Below, one piece after another: positions 1-5,399 of a stretch of DNA of 9,891 bases (within the stretch, counting starts at the first letter, position 1; every line of letters begins with the position of its first letter). The stretch is from Schleiferiaceae bacterium. GTDB lineage: Bacteria > Bacteroidota > Bacteroidia > Flavobacteriales > Schleiferiaceae. A model generated the notes under the pieces. That model was not told the origin of the DNA. It made no database searches and worked only from the letters and a program-made list of their open reading frames with translations. The position numbers and the translations under genes are program-made. The stretch lies in NCBI GenBank assembly GCA_025210575.1, contig JAOARK010000435.1, forward strand, positions 1 to 9,891. Reading direction: 5' to 3'.

Positions 1-204
1 GTCAAGGGCTCCGGTGAATGTTTTATTGAACCAGTATTCATTATTCAAAATAGATGGGGTGCTGAAGTCTTTAGAACGAATAGTCCTTTTGAGGAGTTTT
101 GGGATGGGAATCTCAACGGTAAGACTGCACCACAAGGAGTTTATTTCTTTTCTTTTTACTCGCACTCTTTTCATAATCAAGGACAGTTTACATTGGTTAG
201 GTAA
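1..204 (+). CDS. C-terminal end of a secreted protein with a type B T9SS (gliding-motility-associated) sorting domain, 5' truncated by the window
   Basis: Frame 1 is open from the first base to a TAA at 202-204, giving the last 67 residues of a protein that starts before the window. The tail carries the hallmarks of the gliding-motility-associated C-terminal (CHU_C) domain: an aromatic/aliphatic strand leading into 'NRWG' (residues 17-20 of the visible part) followed by 'EVF', then 'FWDGNLNG', 'APQGVYFFSF' and a final beta strand ending in 'TLVR'. In Bacteroidota this domain directs export through the type IX secretion system and cell-surface or medium delivery. The functional N-terminal part is not in the window, so the protein's own role (adhesin, enzyme or repeat protein) cannot be told. 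The family assignment rests on motif recognition and is fairly secure. Confidence 0.85.
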   Translation, partial: VKGSGECFIEPVFIIQNRWGAEVFRTNSPFEEFWDGNLNGKTAPQGVYFFSFYSHSFHNQGQFTLVR

Positions 205-371
205 GCCTCACTTTTTAACAATTTGAGGTATAATATCTTTAGACTACCAAAATAATAGATTACATCTTTTAAGTATTATTGTAGAATTGGTCATTAATCA
301 GTTATTTTATTAAGCTGACTTTGTGTAAAATACAATTGGTAAAACGGTTATAACAAACCTTTACCCTTGAA

Positions 372-830
372 ATGCAGAAGGTTAATTTACATAGCAAGTT
401 CACTATTTTTAAAACAGCATTCTGTTTTGTGCTGGTTAGCTTATTTGGCTTTATCCCATTAGATGTGCACAAAGAGCTCATTGTAATTGGAAACCCAAGT
501 ACCGTAAAGTCGAATATGTCAAAATCAAGATTTGATGAAATTCTACACGGTAGTCAAACAAAATGGGACAATGGCGAGAAAGTCATGATCGCTTTAATGA
601 AATTTAATCATCCTACAGGTAAGTTAACTGCCAACGAACTCTATAACATGTCTGGAAACGAAATGAACAGACTTTGGTTAAATTTGGTTTTTGAAGGCAA
701 AGCCGATGGACCTGCAACATTTTCAGACGAAGGAGATTTGGTTGACTATGTATTAAACACCCCTAGCGCTATTGGAATTGTTTCTAAAACAACAAATGTT
801 AGGAATGCTCGAAAGATTACAGTTAAATAA
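372..830 (+). CDS. Small exported PstS-like (phosphate-binding-protein-like) protein
   Basis: A 152-residue protein. The N-terminus has lysines, then a hydrophobic stretch at about 15-30, consistent with a signal peptide or anchor; no clear lipobox or AxA cleavage site is visible. The rest resembles the short periplasmic-binding-protein-like domain annotated as phosphate ABC transporter substrate-binding protein: a first strand 'ELIVIGNP' (35-42), then 'RFDEILHGSQTKWDNGEKV' (53-71, matching the family pattern of a short 'F.G....W.dG..v' segment), and a late 'SAIGIVS' (132-138) that matches the typical 'GAIGYv' strand. It is about half the length of a true PstS, and no transporter permease or ATPase genes are present. 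It lies 9 bp upstream of a membrane adenylate cyclase on the same strand, so a sensory rather than transport role is inferred. The ATG at 372 follows 167 bp of non-coding DNA. No Shine-Dalgarno is visible, as is usual in this phylum. Confidence 0.75.
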   Translation: MQKVNLHSKFTIFKTAFCFVLVSLFGFIPLDVHKELIVIGNPSTVKSNMSKSRFDEILHGSQTKWDNGEKVMIALMKFNHPTGKLTANELYNMSGNEMNRLWLNLVFEGKADGPATFSDEGDLVDYVLNTPSAIGIVSKTTNVRNARKITVK

Positions 831-839
831 ATCCAATTC

Positions 840-2261
840 ATGAGAATTGGATTAACAAGAAGAATTTGGTTAACAGTTGCAGCGATCGTACTCATTTTTA
901 CGGTCTTGGTGCTCTACATTGTTCCCAATCAGCAAGAAATTTTTTTTACACAAAAGTTTAATCAAGAAGCAGAAAACCTTGCACGAACTGTTGCTCTTGG
1001 GGTGAGCATTGCTTTAGATGAGCAAAATTTTAAAGGAGTAGCCCAAGCAATAGATTTTGCTAAGAAAGATGAACGATTAGAATACATCGCCTGGTTGGTA
1101 ACCGATACCATTTGGGATGAAAATAAAGATACGTATACCATATCACGAGAAGTCCAATCCTCATATCCGCCAGACTTAGAAATTGACATTAACTTCACAG
1201 GAAACGAATCCGTCATAGTTAAAGAAGCACCTTACGTTTCAAAAGCCCTTAACGGGGTAATTCTTCTCGGTTTCAATACCCAGGAAATTAAAGACAACAT
1301 GAATAAGATTCGATATATAGCGATTATCGTGAGCATTGTTGTTTTCGTAATTGGTATTCTGCTTGGTTTATGGCTCGCAAAAACAATTTCTAATCCTGTT
1401 ATTGCCATAAGAGATGCGGCATTAAAAGTTGGGCAGGGAGATTTAACACAAAAAATAGGATCGGTAAGCAACGATGAAATTGGTGAGCTTTCAAAAGCAT
1501 TTAACAAAATGGTAGATGATCTTGCAGATGCGGAAGACAAGATCCAACAAAAAAACAAAGCGCTTCAAACCACTTTGATAGACCTCGAAGAAAAAAACGA
1601 TGTTATTTCTAAAGAAAAGAAAAAGTCTGACAACCTTCTCTTAAACATATTACCAGAGAAAACCGCTGAAGAACTGAAAACCTTTGGCGTGTCTAAACCC
1701 ACACATTTTGACGAAGTGACCGTAATGTTTATTGACTTTGCGAAATTCACTCAAATAGCAGAGCAGCTATCTGCAGAGGAGCTAGTTGAAGAAATTGACT
1801 TTTGTTTTAGAAAATTTGACGCCATCACGCTAAAGCATAGAATTGAGAAAATTAAGACGATAGGTGATGCCTATTTGTGTGTTGGTGGCTTACCCGAAGT
1901 AAATAACACCCATGCAAAAAATTGCTTGAATGCTGCCTTGGAAATTCAAGAGTTTTTAGAAAGGAGAAAACAGAAACGCAAGCTTAAAGACCTTCCATTT
2001 TTTGAAGCCAGAATTGGAATGCATACGGGTCAACTCGTGGCGGGAATAGTAGGCCTCAATAAATTTGCTTACGACATATGGGGAGATACCGTGAACACCG
2101 CAGCCAGAATGGAATCTTCGAGTAAAGTAGGAAAGATCAATATTACCACAAGCACTTACGAAAAAGTAAAAGACGACAAGACCTTTACGTTTGAATACAG
2201 AGGCGAAATAGAAGCCAAGAATAAAGGGGTATTAAAAATGTACTTCGCCAGCAAAGCTTAG
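840..2261 (+). CDS. Membrane-bound class III adenylate cyclase with HAMP domain
   Basis: A 473-residue transmembrane receptor cyclase predicted to make cAMP from ATP. Order: TM1 about 9-28; extracytoplasmic sensor region about 29-156; TM2 about 157-180; HAMP about 181-232 ('ISNPV' start, 'DEIGELSKAFNKM' end); charged coiled coil about 230-262; the linker 'LLLNILPEKTAEEL' that typically precedes these catalytic domains; and the class III catalytic domain from about 291 to the end. Metal-binding aspartates are D299 (in 'FIDF') and D343 (in 'TIGDAY'). The base-selecting residues are K339 (in 'KIKTIGD') and D412 (in 'YDIWGD'), the adenine-type pair; guanylate cyclases have Glu and Cys there. N419 and R423 ('VNTAARMES') supply the transition-state residues. 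All catalytic positions needed are present, so activity is expected, probably as a homodimer. It probably forms an operon with the upstream binding protein. Its stop overlaps the convergent radical SAM gene by 4 bp. Confidence 0.92.
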   Translation: MRIGLTRRIWLTVAAIVLIFTVLVLYIVPNQQEIFFTQKFNQEAENLARTVALGVSIALDEQNFKGVAQAIDFAKKDERLEYIAWLVTDTIWDENKDTYTISREVQSSYPPDLEIDINFTGNESVIVKEAPYVSKALNGVILLGFNTQEIKDNMNKIRYIAIIVSIVVFVIGILLGLWLAKTISNPVIAIRDAALKVGQGDLTQKIGSVSNDEIGELSKAFNKMVDDLADAEDKIQQKNKALQTTLIDLEEKNDVISKEKKKSDNLLLNILPEKTAEELKTFGVSKPTHFDEVTVMFIDFAKFTQIAEQLSAEELVEEIDFCFRKFDAITLKHRIEKIKTIGDAYLCVGGLPEVNNTHAKNCLNAALEIQEFLERRKQKRKLKDLPFFEARIGMHTGQLVAGIVGLNKFAYDIWGDTVNTAARMESSSKVGKINITTSTYEKVKDDKTFTFEYRGEIEAKNKGVLKMYFASKA

Positions 2262-3274
2262 AAACTTTGACAACCCTTGCACAATTCAATTTCATCCCTT
2301 TTTCCAAAGAGCAATTTGTCCAGGTAGTGCCTTCTTTCTTTAGATGAATAAATCTCTCCCATGCTTTGTTCTTGCACGTTGCCAATCACCCCTTTGCTAT
2401 TGAGGTCATTACAACACACCGTTACATCTCCATTAGGTAAAACAACAAGTTGATGCATGGCCATATTACAACCTAATTTATATTTATTCTTCTGTTTATT
2501 GTCATTTAACTCGATCTCTCCCCCCCAATCATGTAGGCGTCTCAATTCGAAGCTGTCCATTCTATCAATTAACCCTCTAAACTCTTCATCCATCCAATCA
2601 ACACTTAAGTCATTAGGTTCTTCTACTATAGTAATGCTTTTTATCTGAAGATTTGGCTGCAACTCATTTTTCAATTGGATGAGATCACTAACATTAGAAT
2701 AGAATTTCTTCCATTTAGCATTAACTCTTAATTCTTCAAATTTTTCCTTTGTTCCTCCATCTAGACTAAACTGAATAACATCTAGCACATTGAGCTCTAA
2801 AATTGATTTTGCCAGACTTTCTCGCAATAGCATGCCATTAGTTAGTAGGAGAACCTTAGGGAATCTCTTTCCTTGTTTTAGTGCACTTTGTTTATGATGA
2901 GCAATCAGTTCAAAAAGCTCTAATCTATTGGGATGCAAAAGCGTCTCTCCTCCATTGTAAAGATTTAGAACTTCAACATTCTTAAACAATGGGTTCGTAT
3001 AAAGTTCCATCAGAACTTTCTCAAGAACCTTGGGGGAGATATGTTGCTTGGGTTTTAAATGATCAAGTGCACAAAACTTACATCTCAGATTACAAGCACT
3101 GCAGAACTCCACATTTATCTCTCTAATACTTCCACTTTTAGAGCGGATACCAAAACCATAGTATCTTAAATAATTAAAAACATACATCACCGTTTTTAGC
3201 CACTGCAGGGCACTCCATACTTTTGGGTACTTACTAAATCTGTTTTTTACTCTTTCTTTCCAGCTGATGTACAT
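2258..3274 (-). CDS. Radical SAM protein with C-terminal SPASM-type cysteine cluster
   Basis: From the ATG at 3274 the protein has 338 residues. An in-frame TTG at 3352 would add 26 residues; the ATG was preferred, but the start is not certain. In numbering from the TTG, the radical SAM cluster motif CxxxCxxC is C87, C91, C94 ('CNLRCKFC'), followed by a GGE-type SAM-contact motif at 134-137 ('GGET' rather than 'GGEP') and 'FSLDG' at 195-199. The C-terminus has an auxiliary-cluster (SPASM-like) pattern: C295, 'LPNGDVTVCCND' with C313 and C314, then 'LCKGC' with C358 and C361, three residues before the stop. SPASM enzymes modify peptides, proteins or other substrates using auxiliary Fe-S clusters; the substrate cannot be inferred here. 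No obvious precursor peptide or partner gene lies next to it. It is convergent with the cyclase gene (4-bp overlap) and divergent from rsmG. Confidence 0.87.
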   Translation of the reverse strand: MYISWKERVKNRFSKYPKVWSALQWLKTVMYVFNYLRYYGFGIRSKSGSIREINVEFCSACNLRCKFCALDHLKPKQHISPKVLEKVLMELYTNPLFKNVEVLNLYNGGETLLHPNRLELFELIAHHKQSALKQGKRFPKVLLLTNGMLLRESLAKSILELNVLDVIQFSLDGGTKEKFEELRVNAKWKKFYSNVSDLIQLKNELQPNLQIKSITIVEEPNDLSVDWMDEEFRGLIDRMDSFELRRLHDWGGEIELNDNKQKNKYKLGCNMAMHQLVVLPNGDVTVCCNDLNSKGVIGNVQEQSMGEIYSSKERRHYLDKLLFGKRDEIELCKGCQSF

Positions 3275-3408
3275 GGGGGCTAAAGTATTTTCAGATAACG
3301 CGACAAAATATGACGAATGTCTCTTTTTCGGGAGGATGAAATTTGCATTCAAGCCATTAAAATGTTCGCAAATTGCGCTTAACTTGCGGGCCTTAAAAGA
3401 AGCGTCAG

Positions 3409-4041
3409 TTGAACATCATTCAAAAGTATTTCCCGGATATCACAAGTGAGCAGATCGAGAAATTCGATAAAATGCAGTCCCTTTACAAAGAATGGAACAG
3501 CAAGATAAATGTAGTTTCTCGAAAAGATATTGACGAACTCAACACCAGACACATTCTTCATTCCTTAGGAATTGCCAAAGTGATTCAATTTAAAGATGAA
3601 ACAGCGGTGCTTGATGTTGGCACTGGTGGTGGTTTCCCTGGAATTCCATTGGCTGTAATGTTCCCTAACGTTCATTTTCATCTGGTAGATTCTATCGGAA
3701 AAAAAATAAAAGTGGTAAATGCCGTTGCAGAAGGCCTCGGTTTAGAAAATGTTGAAGCCACTCATACCAGAGTGCAAGACTTAAAACATTCATACGACTT
3801 TGTAGTTAGCCGTGCTGTTACAAACATGTCTGACTTTACCAAGATGGTTAAAGGAAGAATTGAACGTAAGGGTTTTAACCGTTTACGAAATGGCATAATC
3901 TACTTGAAAGGCGGAGATTTAGCAGAAGAACTTGCTCCTTTTTCAGGAATTAAGATTTTTGAATTACCGGAGTATTTTGAGGAGGATTTCTTTGACACTA
4001 AAAAGGTGGTACACCTCCCCTATTTTGGGTTTAAGCGCTGA
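3409..4041 (+). CDS. rsmG: 16S rRNA (guanine(527)-N(7))-methyltransferase RsmG
   Basis: A 210-residue SAM-dependent methyltransferase that methylates N7 of G527 in 16S rRNA within the 30S subunit; loss gives low-level streptomycin resistance in other bacteria. The typical N-terminal region 'YKEWNSKINVVSRKD' (26-40) is followed by the SAM-binding glycine loop 'VLDVGTGGGFPGIPLA' (67-82), the acidic ribose-contact region around D94 ('LVDSIGKK'), and 'VVSRAV' (132-137), all standard for the family. The length is as expected. The start is a TTG at 3409: an in-frame TAA lies at 3394-3396, with no ATG or GTG between, and the first internal ATG (residue 22) would delete the conserved N-terminus. The gene is divergent from the radical SAM gene and its last 22 bp overlap the convergent acyltransferase gene. 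Confidence 0.96.
   Translation: MNIIQKYFPDITSEQIEKFDKMQSLYKEWNSKINVVSRKDIDELNTRHILHSLGIAKVIQFKDETAVLDVGTGGGFPGIPLAVMFPNVHFHLVDSIGKKIKVVNAVAEGLGLENVEATHTRVQDLKHSYDFVVSRAVTNMSDFTKMVKGRIERKGFNRLRNGIIYLKGGDLAEELAPFSGIKIFELPEYFEEDFFDTKKVVHLPYFGFKR
3421..3428 (-). promoter_or_regulatory. Possible Bacteroidota -7 element for the radical SAM gene
   Basis: On the minus strand these bases read TACTTTTG, an exact match to TAnnTTTG. They lie inside the first codons of rsmG, about 150 bp upstream of the ATG at 3274. No -33 TTG sits at the usual 17-23 nt spacing (nearest is about 14), so this is tentative. Confidence 0.25.
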
Positions 4042-4952
4042 TCGCGCCCTTCCCGAAGCGCTTTCTGTTCTTCTTCAAACTTTTCGTCTGTAGGTCTTTT
4101 GTGCTTCCACCTTCTATGTGTCCACAAGTAATACTCAGGTTTCTTCTTAATTTGATCTTCCAAGTTTTTGGTAAAAAGCTCAATCACTGCTCCATACTCT
4201 AGGCCCTCAACACTCTCATAAAGAAGTTTGTACTCTGTTTGATAAAAACCACGCTTCAATTTTGTGATTTCCGCAAACACAACCGCTGTATCAAATTTTA
4301 TAGCATGCTTCTCAGCTCCATATTGAGTTCCAGTATCTTGATTCAAGAATTTAGTCCAGTACGCTTTTCTTGGGTTGCTTGGAGATTGATCTGAACCGAA
4401 CATAGTAGCTGTTAATCCAGATTCTACAACTGAGTTTAACTGCTTCAACTCTTTTATGCTGTACATATGTAGTCCAAATCGGCTTCTACTTTTGGTCATT
4501 TTATCATTCCAAAAAGGACTCTTTAAAGGCGTAAAAAATGCCAATGCTTTGTGCGGAATACTCTGCGCAATTGTGATTCCAAACCACTCCCAATTGCAAT
4601 AATGCCCGCCCACAGCAGCTACAGAGCGATTTTGTTTAGCAAGTTGATCAAAGAGCTCCGTGTTCTTATGAATCATTCTTTTAGAGACTTCTTCCTCACT
4701 TATTGAAAAAGCCTTGATACTTTCTAAGATCAGATCACAAAAATGTTTGTAGAATTCTCTTTCTATTCGTAACAATTCAGCTTCATTCTTTTCAGGAAAA
4801 GAGTTCCTTAAATTGTCCATTACCACTTTACGTCTATATCCAACAATCCTGTAAATGACGAAAAACAGAAAATCTGATTTTAGATATAAAAGCCAAAAAG
4901 GAAGCTTTGACAGAGGGTAAATTAAGAGATTGTAAACAAGGAAATTCAACAT
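4020..4952 (-). CDS. LpxL/HtrB-family lipid A biosynthesis (lysophospholipid-type) acyltransferase
   Basis: A 310-residue inner-membrane-associated acyltransferase of the LpxL/LpxM (HtrB/MsbB) family, which adds secondary acyl chains to lipid A on the cytoplasmic face. An N-terminal hydrophobic segment (about 5-36) anchors it. The catalytic HX4E motif is H117-E122 ('GGHYCNWEW'). 'GSDQS' (186-190) corresponds to the family's DQ motif, and 'WTHRRWK' (277-283) is the conserved C-terminal motif. The C-terminus ends in a charged, Glu/Lys/Arg-rich tail of about 25 residues, common in this family. The ATG at 4952 lies 17 bp downstream of a good TAnnTTTG promoter element. The 3' end overlaps rsmG by 22 bp in convergent orientation. 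The substrate chain and whether it acts as LpxL or LpxM cannot be told from sequence, so no symbol is given. Confidence 0.93.
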   Translation of the reverse strand: MLNFLVYNLLIYPLSKLPFWLLYLKSDFLFFVIYRIVGYRRKVVMDNLRNSFPEKNEAELLRIEREFYKHFCDLILESIKAFSISEEEVSKRMIHKNTELFDQLAKQNRSVAAVGGHYCNWEWFGITIAQSIPHKALAFFTPLKSPFWNDKMTKSRSRFGLHMYSIKELKQLNSVVESGLTATMFGSDQSPSNPRKAYWTKFLNQDTGTQYGAEKHAIKFDTAVVFAEITKLKRGFYQTEYKLLYESVEGLEYGAVIELFTKNLEDQIKKKPEYYLWTHRRWKHKRPTDEKFEEEQKALREGRDQRLNPK

Positions 4953-4968
4953 AGAAACAATTGTGTGG

Positions 4969-5001
4969 CAAATCTAACAATCCTATTGTACTATGTTTCA
5001 A
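4969..5001 (-). promoter_or_regulatory. Bacteroidota-type promoter for the lipid A acyltransferase gene
   Basis: On the minus strand, 4976-4969 reads TAGATTTG, an exact TAnnTTTG -7 element. A TTG (5001-4999) lies 22 nt further upstream, within the 17-23 nt spacing reported for the -33 element in this phylum. The -7 element ends 16 bp before the ATG at 4952, implying a very short leader. The assignment is from consensus match only. Confidence 0.55.
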
Positions 5002-5078
5002 TTAGTCAAATATCTATTCCCTTCCTGATAAATATTTTAATAGCCTCAGCGGTAGCTTTATAGCAAATATTATTGAAC

Positions 5079-5273
5079 ATGAATGCTGCGGATAAGAACT
5101 TAAAGAAATTTCTTGAAGAAAGGACTTCTACCGAAGAAGTGCAAGGAGGAAAAAGTAGACCCGGTAAACGAACTGCACTAAAAAGATTTATAAATAATCT
5201 GTGGGATAAACAAACCGAAAATGAAGACCAAGAAGCTTCGGACTCAGTTAAAACCGAAACACCAAAAGAATGA
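5079..5273 (+). CDS. Small, highly charged hypothetical protein
   Basis: A 64-residue open frame from ATG 5079 to TGA 5273 (an in-frame TTG at 5073 would add two residues). I do not recognise the family. The N-terminal two thirds is basic with a potential helix ('KNLKKFLEERTS', then 'KRTALKRFINNLWDKQ' around 33-48); the last 17 or so residues are acidic and look disordered. There is no signal peptide, membrane segment or cysteine. Support for it being real: it fills the only space between two divergent or convergent transcription units, has coding-like amino-acid composition, and is followed about 50 bp later by a strong + strand intrinsic terminator that no other + strand gene would need. 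A one-mismatch -7 element (TAGCTTTA, 5053-5060) lies upstream. It could be a small nucleic-acid- or ribosome-associated protein, but that is only a guess from charge. Confidence 0.55.
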   Translation: MNAADKNLKKFLEERTSTEEVQGGKSRPGKRTALKRFINNLWDKQTENEDQEASDSVKTETPKE

Positions 5274-5323
5274 AAAAGCATTACTTATTAGAAGCACAAG
5301 AGTTAAACGTCATATGTGCCATT

Positions 5324-5349
5324 AAACTCCCAATTCTGGGAGTTTTTTT
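5324..5349 (+). terminator. Intrinsic terminator (+ strand) after the small charged protein
   Basis: Perfect 8-bp inverted repeat aaactccc (5324-5331) / gggagttt (5338-5345) with a 6-nt loop. The T run extends from 5343 to 5349 and ends 75 bp after the stop of the small ORF. A classic Rho-independent structure for + strand transcription. Confidence 0.85.
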
Positions 5350-5352
5350 ATC

Positions 5353-5382
5353 AAAAAAAAAGAGGCTCAATGAGCCTCTTTT
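5353..5382 (-). terminator. Intrinsic terminator (- strand) after pruA
   Basis: Perfect 11-bp inverted repeat, arms 5358-5368 and 5372-5382, 3-nt loop. On the minus strand the hairpin is followed by a run of nine T (complement of the A run 5353-5361). It lies 18 bp beyond the pruA stop. Because the outer arms are A/T, it could also act weakly on the + strand. Confidence 0.88.
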
Positions 5383-5399
5383 GCATCTTATTAAATTAT

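Noticed and set aside
14..226. 70-codon + strand open frame from an ATG at 14
   Set aside because: It overlaps the frame-1 T9SS sorting-domain tail, which has clear family motifs; this frame has none and reads into the intergenic region.
206..228. Possible terminator after the T9SS cargo gene (CCTCA...TGAGG)
   Set aside because: Only a 5-bp stem with a 13-nt loop and no U tract.
316..338. Candidate -7 elements for the binding protein/cyclase operon (TGACTTTG 316-323, TACAATTG 331-338)
   Set aside because: Each has one mismatch to TAnnTTTG and no -33 TTG at the usual spacing; in AT-rich DNA such near matches are frequent.
962..1750. Minus-strand open frames inside the cyclase gene
   Set aside because: They are antisense to a well-supported protein and show no recognisable family; typical shadow frames.
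5006..5281. 91-codon minus-strand frame opposite the small charged ORF
   Set aside because: Serine/phenylalanine-rich shadow of the + strand frame. The + strand choice is better supported by the downstream terminator.
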